Shown one piece after another: positions 1-5,941 of a stretch of 25,214 nucleotides of DNA. The DNA lies in IMG/VR virus record IMGVR_UViG_3300027816_005126, positions 1-25,214 of that record; one strand, written 5' to 3'. This DNA comes from a virus. The notes under the pieces were generated by a model that saw only the letters and a list, made by a program, of their open reading frames with translations, was not told the origin of the DNA and searched no databases. The translations under genes were made by a program, and so were the position numbers. Numbering within the stretch: the stretch's first letter is position 1; each line of letters starts with the position of its first letter.

Positions 1-35
1 TAATAAAATATAGATCTTATAAGAAAGAAAATAGT

Positions 36-311
36 ATGAGCAGATCTTTTCTAGAAATTGGTACCAGTATTGGATCTTTAGTAGAAGAAAAAAATAAAGC
101 TTATGGATCTTCTTTTGAAAAAAGTGCTGAGATTATTAAGATCCTATATCCAAATGGTGTACAACCAGAACAGTATACAGATCTACTAGCTATTACTAGA
201 CTTATCGATAAGTTATTCAGGATCGCTACCAAGAAAGATTCTTTTGGAGAAAGCCCTTGGCAAGATATAGCCGGCTATGCTATCCTAGGTGTCAGTAAGG
301 ACGAGAAATGA
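36..311 (+). CDS. MazG-like / nucleotide modification-associated domain 1 small protein
   Basis: A 91-residue, largely alpha-helical protein. The stretch KNKAYGSSF near residues 19-27, followed by an Arg/Asp/Lys helix and a C-terminal D-I-A-G-Y-A-I-L-G helix, matches what I recall of the phage family 'nucleotide modification associated domain 1' (formerly DUF1599), an all-alpha MazG/dUTPase-like fold. Such proteins are thought to act on nucleotides in the cytoplasm. The substrate is unknown, and the link to modified nucleotides rests on family association only. ATG at 36 follows an A-rich leader with a weak AAGAAAG ribosome site. The stop overlaps the next start by 4 bases (ATGA), so the two genes are translationally coupled. 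The family call is from memory of the motif. Confidence 0.6.
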   Translation: MSRSFLEIGTSIGSLVEEKNKAYGSSFEKSAEIIKILYPNGVQPEQYTDLLAITRLIDKLFRIATKKDSFGESPWQDIAGYAILGVSKDEK

Positions 312-679
312 AGACAGTACCATACCAAAGAAAAAAGAAACCATATGGTACCAGAAAGTATTACTCTGTAATATCCAGATTAGAAAGTGAATCAAGAATT
401 AATGAGCAATGTCAGATCTTTCTAAATAAACTTTCTTTAGAAGAAGTAATAGCAGTTAAGTTAGAACTCTCTGCAAGAGCTTCAGGAGGCCATATATATG
501 GAATTCCACTGTGGTCAGCTATTACTAATATAGTAAGAGATGCTATGCTTAAATTTGCTATATCTGCAACACGTACAAAAACAGAAGCTGCTAGATTTTT
601 AGGTATGAATTTAGAGAGTTTTAATACGTATTTAAGACAATATGAAACAGAAAATTATTTTAATGATTCAGAAAAGTAA
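308..679 (+). CDS. Small protein with C-terminal Fis-like helix-turn-helix
   Basis: A 123-residue protein with a basic N terminus (several Lys/Arg in residues 1-20). Residues 82-112 resemble the C-terminal DNA-binding helix-turn-helix of Fis and NtrC-type proteins: a K-T-E-A-A-R-F-L-G-M recognition-like segment followed by S-F-N-T-Y-L-R. In the Fis family this segment binds DNA. Here it suggests a phage DNA-binding regulator or nucleoid-associated protein, which is inference. The middle (residues 40-80) is helical with no family I recognise. It starts in a 4-base overlap with the preceding MazG-like gene and is followed after 21 bases by a tRNA gene. Confidence 0.55.
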   Translation: MKTVPYQRKKKPYGTRKYYSVISRLESESRINEQCQIFLNKLSLEEVIAVKLELSARASGGHIYGIPLWSAITNIVRDAMLKFAISATRTKTEAARFLGMNLESFNTYLRQYETENYFNDSEK

Positions 680-700
680 ACTAGTTAAATAAAGGAATAT

Positions 701-777
701 GGGCTTGTAGTTAAAGTGGCGATAACGCTAGCCTTGCACGCTTGAATCGAGACTTCGATTTGTCTCCGGGTCCACCA
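701..777 (+). tRNA. tRNA-Ala(TGC) with an atypical T arm
   Basis: The acceptor arm 701-707 pairs with 767-773 and keeps the G3-U70 pair that identifies alanine tRNAs. The D stem is GTTA/TAAC. The anticodon stem has a 7-base loop CTTGCAC, giving anticodon TGC. Discriminator A and an encoded CCA are present (774-777). The T arm is odd: stem GAGAC/GTCTC encloses an 8-base loop TTCGATTT, and the closing 53-61 pair is C-G rather than the near-universal G-C. One mismatch (T-T) lies in the anticodon stem. It may be functional or starting to decay. Confidence 0.75.
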
Positions 778-786
778 AATAAACCT

Positions 787-1170
787 ATGATTAAAAAACT
801 AATATCAGCAATACGTAAAAAACAAAACGATCCATCAGTAAGACCGTGGGGAAATTATAAAATTCTTCATGAAGACGATAACTGCAAAGTTAAAATAATT
901 GAAGTTAATCCAGAAAAACGCTTAAGTCTGCAATCACATGAGAAACGCGAAGAAATATGGACAATAACAGAAGGCACAGGATTAATGACACTTGGTGTAA
1001 TGAAATTCACAATGAAGGCTGGTGATAAAGTAAAAATACCGTTTGGTACCAAACACCGTATTGAAAATATTGGCACAGTACCACTTAAATTTATTGAAGT
1101 TCAGACCGGTACCTATTTTGGAGAAGATGATATTATCAGATACGAAGATGACTTTGGGAGAGTAAAATGA
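787..1170 (+). CDS. Mannose-6-phosphate isomerase, type II-like cupin
   Basis: A 127-residue single cupin that matches the C-terminal isomerase domain of bifunctional ManC/AlgA enzymes. It starts with R-P-W-G-N-Y, then has the metal-binding cupin motif around Q-S-H-E-K-R-E-E-I-W-T and T-E-G-T-G, then G-D-K-V-K-I-P-F-G-T-K-H-R-I-E-N, and ends E-V-Q-T-G-T-Y-F-G-E-D-D-I-I-R. In the family this domain interconverts fructose-6-P and mannose-6-P, feeding GDP-mannose synthesis. No guanylyltransferase domain is attached. The frame is open upstream into the tRNA-Ala gene, so I place the start at ATG 787, just after the tRNA. The stop overlaps the next gene by 4 bases. It is a plausible feeder for the GDP-sugar genes far downstream, though standalone members could have other sugar-binding roles. 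Confidence 0.8.
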   Translation: MIKKLISAIRKKQNDPSVRPWGNYKILHEDDNCKVKIIEVNPEKRLSLQSHEKREEIWTITEGTGLMTLGVMKFTMKAGDKVKIPFGTKHRIENIGTVPLKFIEVQTGTYFGEDDIIRYEDDFGRVK

Positions 1171-1373
1171 AAATTAAAGTTGATAGTATTAAAGAAAATG
1201 GTGATGGTACAGTTACTCTAGACTTTGAAGTAGATGACGAAGCAGAGGCTGCAATTGCTAAAAGTTACGGAGTAACAGTAGAAGAATTAACTGAGGAACA
1301 ACTTCAAGAATTTGTAATTAAATCATTAAATGAAGCTGCAGCAAAAGCCGAACAAGAAAACAAACAAGATTGA
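1167..1373 (+). CDS. Small acidic hypothetical protein
   Basis: A 68-residue acidic protein, with an N-terminal beta-like segment (residues 1-22, including D-G-T-V-T-L-D-F) followed by Glu/Ala-rich helices. I do not recognise a family. It starts by a 4-base ATGA overlap with the isomerase gene and is the last gene before a hairpin terminator, so it closes this transcription unit. Its size, acidity and position are typical of conserved small phage proteins. No function is assigned. Confidence 0.7.
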   Translation: MKIKVDSIKENGDGTVTLDFEVDDEAEAAIAKSYGVTVEELTEEQLQEFVIKSLNEAAAKAEQENKQD

Positions 1374-1381
1374 TTAATGTG

Positions 1382-1424
1382 GTGCGTAATGTGGTATTAA
1401 CCGTGTTACGCACTATTTATTTTT
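1382..1424 (+). terminator. Rho-independent-type terminator
   Basis: An inverted repeat GTGCGTAA (1382-1389) / TTACGCAC (1406-1413) forms an 8-bp stem with a 16-base loop, followed by a T-rich tract (1414-1424). It lies 9 bases after the stop at 1373 and ends directly at the next start codon. Confidence 0.6.
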
Positions 1425-2375
1425 ATGAAAATTATTTTTGAGAAGAAGAAGAAAGGCGACCGCTGTACACGTATTGCAAAACGTAAATATGATGTATGGC
1501 CATCTGCTTATGCTTCTGGTGCTGTTGTAAAATGTCGCCAAGGTAAAATCTGGAAAGGCTTATCAGAAGAACAATTAACAGAAGAAATATTAAATATAAT
1601 TTCAGAAGAATTAGAATTTTTCTTAGAGAAGAAAAAGAAGAAGCCAGATTTTAAAAAAGAAAAAGAAAGTAGTTTGAGCGGATGGTTTTCACGTCAAGGT
1701 GGAAAAGGAAAAAGCAAAGGCTGGGTAGATTGTAATACTTGTCGAACAGATAAAGAAACAGGTAAAAAAACTTGTAAAACATGTGGTAGACAAGAAGGTG
1801 AAAAAAGAGCCAAATATCCTGCGTGTAGACCAAAACCAAGTGATTGTGATTCATCTGGTAAAGGTGAAGAATGGGGTAAGAAATCGGAATCGTTAGAAAT
1901 TAATGATGGTTTATTGGAAGAAGATAGACAATATATAAAAAATATTGTTTTAAGTGAACTTCATAAACTTTTTGAAGAAGAGGATCCAAAAGCTGTTGCA
2001 CAACAAGCAGTTAGTAATGCCAATAATATGATCAGAGATGCTGATTCTGAAAGAAAGGCTGCAGAGGCTCAAGAGAAAATGGCAAAAGACTCGGATAATC
2101 CAGAGATAATTAATTCAGCAAAATATAAAAAATTATCTGCAATTGAATTTCAAAAAGCTGCTAGAAAAGCTCAAAAAGACGCAAAAGAGATGGCAGCAAA
2201 ACCAGAAACTGTTGCTGAAGAAAAAAGCAATTTTCAGAAAGAAATGGAAAAGAAAGGCAAAGGTTGGAAGGTTCGCTTGTTAACAAAAGGAAAACAGCCG
2301 GCCGGTTCAGCTTATCCAAATAAGGCACCAACAGATAGAGCAAAAAGTGCTCCTCCCGGTGCAGGTGGTGTTTAA
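1425..2375 (+). CDS. Lys-rich protein with a Cys-rich DUF5872-like segment
   Basis: A 316-residue, very Lys-rich protein. Residues 10-45 carry a pattern I have seen repeatedly in T4-like phages (C-T-R-I-A-K-R-K-Y-D-V-W-P-S-A-Y-A-S-G then V-V-K-C-R). Residues 85-145 carry W-V-D-C-N-T-C-R, C-K-T-C-G-R and Y-P-A-C-R-P, a Cys-rich segment resembling DUF5872 and a possible zinc site. The second half is a long Ala/Lys/Glu helix with a low-complexity tail. No catalytic motif is visible. These proteins may be packaged or structural, which is inference. No Shine-Dalgarno is seen: the ATG sits 11 bases after the terminator stem. The next gene begins one base after its stop. Confidence 0.7.
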   Translation: MKIIFEKKKKGDRCTRIAKRKYDVWPSAYASGAVVKCRQGKIWKGLSEEQLTEEILNIISEELEFFLEKKKKKPDFKKEKESSLSGWFSRQGGKGKSKGWVDCNTCRTDKETGKKTCKTCGRQEGEKRAKYPACRPKPSDCDSSGKGEEWGKKSESLEINDGLLEEDRQYIKNIVLSELHKLFEEEDPKAVAQQAVSNANNMIRDADSERKAAEAQEKMAKDSDNPEIINSAKYKKLSAIEFQKAARKAQKDAKEMAAKPETVAEEKSNFQKEMEKKGKGWKVRLLTKGKQPAGSAYPNKAPTDRAKSAPPGAGGV

Positions 2376-2376
2376 A

Positions 2377-2973
2377 ATGAATGACATGAAAAAACTATTA
2401 CAAGAATTTAAAAAAAATATGTTGCAAGAAAGAAGCGAATCAACAATTCATCAAGATGCTGTTGATGTTTTAAAATATTTTGTAACCGAGTTCCAACCAG
2501 AACCAAACACTCCTGAAGCAAAAATTATTTCTCAAATACAAGAAATAGAAAACTTTGGAACACAATTAAATAGATCTTCTGGTCTTGTAACTGGTACGCC
2601 GGAAGAAGATGTAATTGCAGGAAGAAAAATATCAAATACACATGTGCACGATTACATAGAAAATCTTTTATTTAAAATAGGTCTAGATAAGGAAAATATT
2701 TCCGGGTTTAAAGCTTTCCTAGAACAGAAAGTAGAAGAGCCAGAAGAAATTACACAAGCAAGATTAGATCTACAAAAAAAAGAAGCTGGTGAAGAAGACT
2801 CTGAAGAAGACTCTGATGAAGACGAAGAAGAAAGAATTAAAGTTCAAGCAGCAAAACAAACTGCAATTGGAAGAGCAAAAAGACAACAACCAAAATCAAC
2901 CGTAATCAGTCCAGAAGATAGCGAAATTACTCGCCGCCGTGCAGCAGCACAAGGCAATAAGACACAACGATAA
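2377..2973 (+). CDS. Acidic helical hypothetical protein
   Basis: A 198-residue protein. Residues 1-130 are helical and mixed in charge. A very acidic Glu/Asp run lies near residues 135-155, followed by a basic Arg/Lys-rich tail. This layout resembles scaffold-like or nucleic-acid-contacting phage proteins, but I recognise no family. The open frame extends upstream into the preceding gene. I chose ATG 2377, one base after the previous stop; ATG 2386 is an alternative. It is followed by a strong promoter and tRNA-Ser, so it ends its operon with the Lys-rich gene before it. Confidence 0.7.
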   Translation: MNDMKKLLQEFKKNMLQERSESTIHQDAVDVLKYFVTEFQPEPNTPEAKIISQIQEIENFGTQLNRSSGLVTGTPEEDVIAGRKISNTHVHDYIENLLFKIGLDKENISGFKAFLEQKVEEPEEITQARLDLQKKEAGEEDSEEDSDEDEEERIKVQAAKQTAIGRAKRQQPKSTVISPEDSEITRRRAAAQGNKTQR

Positions 2974-2978
2974 ACCTC

Positions 2979-3007
2979 TTTACAAACCTTCAAGTTTGGT
3001 TTATGAT
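2979..3007 (+). promoter_or_regulatory. Sigma70-type promoter for tRNA-Ser
   Basis: The -35 box TTTACA (2979-2984) and -10 box TATGAT (3002-3007) are separated by exactly 17 bases. The predicted start is near 3014, only about three bases before the tRNA-Ser 5' end. Confidence 0.7.
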
Positions 3008-3016
3008 ACTTAAAGT

Positions 3017-3101
3017 GGGCAGATAGCCAAGTGGCTTACGGCACCGGATTACTAACCCGGCATACCGAGAGGTATCGTGAGTTCGAATCTCACTCTGCCC
3101 G
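3017..3101 (+). tRNA. tRNA-Ser(ACT), type II
   Basis: The acceptor 3017-3023 pairs perfectly with 3094-3100. The discriminator G (3101) is typical of serine. A 3-bp D stem, a long variable arm (ATACC/GGTAT with a GAGA loop), and a perfect T arm GTGAG-TTCGAAT-CTCAC support type II serine identity. The anticodon loop is TTACTAA, so the anticodon (3051-3053) reads ACT where GCT is expected for AGY codons. The 31-39 pair is an A-C mismatch. CCA is not encoded. Confidence 0.85.
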
Positions 3102-3111
3102 AGGAAAAAAA

Positions 3112-3765
3112 TTAAGGCACCTGCACGTTGGTTTTTTCTGCACGTTCAATATTTTGAATGACCAAGTCCTTAACAATTTTATAATATTTAATTTTATTGT
3201 TATTATTTAAATACTTACAAGATGAAGTATCAATTATACAAAGTTCTATTCCTTGTTCAAAACAGGCGATAATTTTTTGTTTATCGTTATTTTGAATTTT
3301 ATCAAGTTTTGAATTACCATAAATTGGTTCATAATGAAATATTCCATTTAATTCAAAAGCTAATTTTAATTCAGGTATAAAAATATCTAATTCTGATTGT
3401 ATCAATTCTTTTGAATTAAAAACAAATTTTAAAGATGGAAAATCATTTCTTAATTGTTCTTCTATATACATTTCTAATTTAGAGCGTCGAATACCAAAGA
3501 CTTTATTCTTATTATTGAAAGTCGCCGCGCATGATTTGGAACAAAAATTATTTTTTGTTTTTAAAATTTGATTTTGTTTTTTAAAAAAACTAGTATTACA
3601 ATTGCGACAGTTGACTTTGGTTTTTAAATTTTGTTGATACTGCTTATAACAGTTTTTAGAACAAAATTCCAAAATCATATTTTTATTTCTTCTGCTAGCT
3701 TCATCGCTTGAATTTCTAAGAAAATTACATTTACAAACAAGACAAGTTCTGTTATACATCTTCAT
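3112..3765 (-). CDS. Homing endonuclease, EDxHD/Vsr-like, with zinc fingers
   Basis: About 217 residues on the opposite strand to its neighbours. The N-terminal half has two Cys clusters (C8/C11 with C35/C39, and C53/C56 with C75/C79) of the 'CSKxC' treble-clef style found in phage endonucleases. The C-terminal half has a Vsr/PD-(D/E)xK-like core: E98, then S-E-L-D-I-F-I-P (D127), then A-F-E-L-N-G-I-F-H (E138, H144), then N-N-D-K (D161). This matches the EDxHD homing endonucleases related to I-Bth0305I. It lies between tRNA-Ser and a small ORF, as expected for a free-standing homing gene. The frame is open to 3840 with a TTG, overlapping the facing gene's start. I prefer ATG 3765, but no ribosome site is clear for either. 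Confidence 0.75.
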   Translation of the reverse strand: MKMYNRTCLVCKCNFLRNSSDEASRRNKNMILEFCSKNCYKQYQQNLKTKVNCRNCNTSFFKKQNQILKTKNNFCSKSCAATFNNKNKVFGIRRSKLEMYIEEQLRNDFPSLKFVFNSKELIQSELDIFIPELKLAFELNGIFHYEPIYGNSKLDKIQNNDKQKIIACFEQGIELCIIDTSSCKYLNNNNKIKYYKIVKDLVIQNIERAEKTNVQVP

Positions 3766-3841
3766 AACAGTAAATAGTTCAGAAGAATTGAAATTACGAT
3801 TTTGAATCTCTGTAATTCCGTTAAATATTTTGGAGCACAAT

Positions 3842-4090
3842 ATGAACGATCTTAAAGAAGTGGTTGAACAAAAACAAGGTCAACCGTGGAAAGTCGAAAA
3901 AGTCTGTGACAGTTTTGAAACAGCGGATTCTGTAAGAAAAAATTTGCTTACTGATAGCAAAGATGGACTAAAAGCAAAAGTAAAATTTCTACCATCGACT
4001 GGTAAATTTGTAGTTAAATCACGAAAGCCAGAAGAAATTGTTGTTGAGCAGAAATCTAAAAAAAATAAAAAACAAACGCCTACTGCTTGA
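3842..4090 (+). CDS. Small basic hypothetical protein
   Basis: An 82-residue Lys-rich protein with a short beta/alpha-looking middle (P-W-K-V-E-K, S-F-E-T-A-D, K-V-K-F-L-P-S-T-G-K-F-V-V) and a Lys/Gln tail. I recognise no named family. The start at ATG 3842 is backed by a GGAG ribosome site at 3832-3835; the frame opens slightly earlier at a TTG. The stop codon overlaps the -35 box of the promoter for tRNA-Ile. The upstream homing endonuclease gene runs in the opposite direction, so its insertion may have separated this gene from its original partner. Confidence 0.7.
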   Translation: MNDLKEVVEQKQGQPWKVEKVCDSFETADSVRKNLLTDSKDGLKAKVKFLPSTGKFVVKSRKPEEIVVEQKSKKNKKQTPTA

Positions 4091-4115
4091 CGCGCTCCCC
4101 AGATCGTGTTAAGAT
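4087..4115 (+). promoter_or_regulatory. Sigma70-type extended -10 promoter for tRNA-Ile
   Basis: TTGACG (4087-4092), a 17-base spacer, and TAAGAT (4110-4115) preceded by TGT, which is an extended -10. The spacer is much richer in G+C than the surrounding DNA. The -35 overlaps the upstream stop codon. Confidence 0.8.
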
Positions 4116-4117
4116 GG

Positions 4118-4149
4118 TTCACCAGATCGGCCCCAGACGGTTTGGTGGA
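4118..4149 (+). other. Hairpin leader before tRNA-Ile
   Basis: Bases 4118-4129 pair with 4138-4149 in a continuous 12-bp stem (three of the pairs are G-U) around an 8-base loop. It ends three bases before the tRNA. The predicted transcription start (about 4122) falls inside the 5' arm, so the full stem forms only on read-through RNA. No U tract follows. A processing signal is possible. Confidence 0.45.
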
Positions 4150-4152
4150 TGT

Positions 4153-4229
4153 GCTCCCGTAACTCAGTTGGTTAGAGTGTCGCTCTTATAAGGCGAAAGT
4201 CGTTGGTTCAAATCCAACCGGGAGTACCA
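4153..4229 (+). tRNA. tRNA-Ile(TAT)
   Basis: The acceptor GCTCCCG pairs with CGGGAGT (one G-U). D stem ACTC/GAGT, anticodon stem TCGCT/GGCGA with loop CTTATAA, T arm GTTGG-TTCAAAT-CCAAC, discriminator A and encoded CCA (4227-4229) are all present. The anticodon TAT reads AUA. Most bacteria and phages use a CAT anticodon modified to lysidine for this codon, so TAT is uncommon. Confidence 0.9.
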
Positions 4230-4245
4230 AATATATATAAATAAT

Positions 4246-4572
4246 ATGAATAACAATACTTTCGAAAATCATCATTTTGATTGTGATTGTCAAAGTGAAC
4301 AACACATTTTTCGTGTTACTTCTGAAAATGCTTGGGATAGAGATCTTCCACCGGAACTTTATATCTCAATTCAGTTAAACCAGTACAGAGGCTTGTTTAA
4401 ACGCTTTGTAACAGCCGTAAAATACCTCTTTGGTTATGAATGCAAATTTGGTCATTGGGATATTGCAACAATCAAAGAGGACGATTTAAACCGTTTAATT
4501 GTATTATTACATCAACATAGAGTAAAAGTAGAAAAATTCTATCTAGAGAAAGAAAAACAAAATGCAACCTGA
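4246..4572 (+). CDS. Conserved small phage protein, function unknown
   Basis: A 108-residue protein. It opens with a His/Cys-rich segment (F-D-C-D-C near residues 11-15 and H20), then L-Y-I-S-I-Q-L-N-Q-Y and R-F-V-T-A-V-K-Y-L-F-G-Y, then G-H-W-D and a C-terminal helix. I recall this pattern, a short metal-site-like head followed by a 'QLNQY ... KYLFGY ... GHWD' core, from many tailed-phage hypothetical proteins, but no function is known to me. The Cys and His residues could bind zinc. It starts 16 bases after tRNA-Ile and overlaps the next tiny gene by 11 bases. Confidence 0.7.
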   Translation: MNNNTFENHHFDCDCQSEQHIFRVTSENAWDRDLPPELYISIQLNQYRGLFKRFVTAVKYLFGYECKFGHWDIATIKEDDLNRLIVLLHQHRVKVEKFYLEKEKQNAT

Positions 4573-4699
4573 TACTTGGGCTGGTGCCGTTAGAGAATTC
4601 TTTAGACAATTTGGTGGCCTAGGGGCCCTACTAATTGTTTGTCTGACAGTTGGTCAATGTGTTGGTTTTGTAGATATTTATCGTTTGCTAGGAAAATAA
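4562..4699 (+). CDS. 45-residue small membrane protein
   Basis: A 45-residue ORF whose ATG at 4562 overlaps the end of the preceding gene by 11 bases. After a polar N terminus with charged residues to about 15, residues 17-38 are hydrophobic (G-G-L-G-A-L-L-I-V-C-L-T-V-G...), consistent with one membrane helix and a short basic C terminus. No family is recognised. Small one-helix proteins are common in phages and can act as lysis regulators or superinfection-exclusion factors, but nothing here shows which. Tight packing and overlap support that it is a real gene. Confidence 0.55.
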   Translation: MQPDTWAGAVREFFRQFGGLGALLIVCLTVGQCVGFVDIYRLLGK

Positions 4700-4705
4700 A
4701 AGTAT

Positions 4706-4782
4706 GCCCTGTTAGCTCAGTTGGACAGAGCAAACCGTTTCTACCGGTAAGGTCGGGGATTCGAATTCCTCACAGGGCACCA
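4706..4782 (+). tRNA. tRNA-Arg(TCT)
   Basis: Perfect acceptor GCCCTGT/ACAGGGC, D stem GCTC/GAGC, anticodon loop TTTCTAC (anticodon TCT, codons AGA/AGG), T arm GGGGA-TTCGAAT-TCCTC, discriminator A and encoded CCA. The outermost anticodon-stem pair (27-43) is A-A. AGA is a frequent Arg codon in many genes of this window, which fits the usual role of phage tRNAs. Confidence 0.9.
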
Positions 4783-4815
4783 AATTAGCATTATCGAGTT
4801 CAGATCATATTTCTT

Positions 4816-4968
4816 ATGCCACATTTTATTTCAAAATTACTACGTAAATTTCTTAAGCTGCCGCACCGTATGTGTGATACTTGTTTAAATGAGTTTCAAC
4901 ATACAACCTGTAAAGGTGAATGTTTGTGTGATATTTGTTATAAAAAGAAATTTAGAGGCAAGTCTTGA
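4816..4968 (+). CDS. 50-residue Cys-rich zinc-finger-like protein
   Basis: An ORF of 50 residues with a basic N terminus. Residues 20-42 hold the pattern C-x2-C, then C-x3-C-x-C-x2-C, enough ligands for one or two zinc ions. No family is recognised. Such mini zinc proteins in phages often bind nucleic acid or host proteins, which is inference. Its stop overlaps the TTG start of the next gene (TTGA), suggesting coupled translation. It follows tRNA-Arg by 33 bases. Confidence 0.55.
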   Translation: MPHFISKLLRKFLKLPHRMCDTCLNEFQHTTCKGECLCDICYKKKFRGKS

Positions 4969-5255
4969 AAGACGACGAATACGAAAAGATATTTGAATTA
5001 TCAGAAAGAATACAAAAATGTATTTCTGATATTACTGAAGCTGTGTATTATAATTTGCACGATGAAGATCCACAATCAGTATTGTTAGTTTATTCATCAT
5101 TATTGACTGTAACTGGTTATTTTGAGTTTAAATTAAGAAATGAAAATGTCGATAATGAAGCTATAGAAATGACAAAGAGCAGTGCAGAAAAATATCTCTT
5201 GTCATTAATAAGCCAAGAACTTGGTTCGGTTCAGCAGAAAAAAGGCGATGCGTAA
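4965..5255 (+). CDS. Acidic helical hypothetical protein, TTG start
   Basis: A 96-residue, acidic, all-helical protein of unknown family. The start is a TTG at 4965 overlapping the previous stop (TTGA), with a GAGGC-like ribosome site a few bases upstream. The next ATG in frame lies too far in to keep the protein intact. It overlaps the dCMP deaminase gene by 8 bases, so it belongs to a coupled run 4816-6450. No motif that suggests function is visible. Confidence 0.6.
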   Translation: MKDDEYEKIFELSERIQKCISDITEAVYYNLHDEDPQSVLLVYSSLLTVTGYFEFKLRNENVDNEAIEMTKSSAEKYLLSLISQELGSVQQKKGDA

Positions 5256-5673
5256 ATTTAAACTATCTTGGGATGATATCTGGATGCGACTTGCAAATGA
5301 TATCGCAACCCGCTCAAATGACCCACGATTAAAAGTGGGCGCTGTTATTGTCACGGAAGATAATGAAACCGTTTTAGCTATTGGTTATAATGGCGATGAA
5401 AAAGGTGGAGATAATAAGCCAGATAGTTTAGAACCTGGCTGTTCAAATTTCATTCATGCAGAAGTTAATGCCATAGCAAAAATGAACTATAATGATCCAA
5501 GACCTAGGAAGATATATATAACTCACGCTCCTTGTCCTGTTTGCGCTAGATTAATAATTAATTCTAATATTAAAAAAGTAATTTATTGTCTACCATATCG
5601 CAGTGAAAAGGGTTTAGATCTTCTCAAGAAAAGAGGAATAGAAATACTTTCCTGTCCAGAGCAATCAATATGA
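5248..5673 (+). CDS. dCMP deaminase
   Basis: A 141-residue zinc-dependent deoxycytidylate deaminase, which converts dCMP to dUMP and so supplies dTMP synthesis for an AT-rich phage genome. The signature is complete: H70-A-E72 (first zinc ligand and proton shuttle) and P95-C96-P97-V98-C99 (two Cys ligands). An N-terminal substrate-binding region has S-N-D-P-R-L-K-V-G-A and G-Y-N-G. The size is close to that of short phage and bacterial enzymes. The frame is open nine codons upstream, but I use ATG 5248, which gives the usual N terminus (W-D-D-I-W-M-R-L-A) and an 8-base overlap with the previous gene. It overlaps the next gene by 4 bases. Confidence 0.93.
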   Translation: MRKFKLSWDDIWMRLANDIATRSNDPRLKVGAVIVTEDNETVLAIGYNGDEKGGDNKPDSLEPGCSNFIHAEVNAIAKMNYNDPRPRKIYITHAPCPVCARLIINSNIKKVIYCLPYRSEKGLDLLKKRGIEILSCPEQSI

Positions 5674-5936
5674 AATTTGAATTAACCAGCGAGCAACAAG
5701 AAAAGATTAATAAGTGGTTAAAAAAAATTGATCAAGAAGTTATAGAAGAACAAAAAAATACTATGACTTTTGATGAGTGGTATGATTTAACTTGTGGCGG
5801 TAAATATGCATATTATGGCGCTATAGGTGGTGGAATAAGATATATTTTTATTCCAACTTCAATAGGAACAGTAACAAAAGTTATACATACGTATACAAAT
5901 AAAGAATTTGATGTAACAGAATATGATACCTGGTGA
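5670..5936 (+). CDS. Hypothetical phage protein (88 aa)
   Basis: An 88-residue protein. Residues 1-30 form a charged helix, residues 33-60 are aromatic and Gly-rich (F-D-E-W-Y-D-L-T-C-G-G-K-Y, then A-I-G-G-G-I-R-Y), and the C terminus looks like beta strands. I have seen similar short phage proteins but know no function. It is coupled to the deaminase by an ATGA overlap, with the next gene starting 5 bases after its stop. Confidence 0.65.
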   Translation: MKFELTSEQQEKINKWLKKIDQEVIEEQKNTMTFDEWYDLTCGGKYAYYGAIGGGIRYIFIPTSIGTVTKVIHTYTNKEFDVTEYDTW

Positions 5937-5941
5937 AAATT

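Noticed and set aside
742-786. Upstream extension of the isomerase-like cupin into tRNA-Ala
   Set aside because: The extension lies within the tRNA gene and uses a TTG; ATG 787 gives a normal family N terminus.
4236-4243. TATAAATA, identical to the T4 late promoter box
   Set aside because: A start 5-7 bases downstream would fall inside the coding sequence that begins at 4246, and the stretch is simple AT repeat, so chance is more likely.
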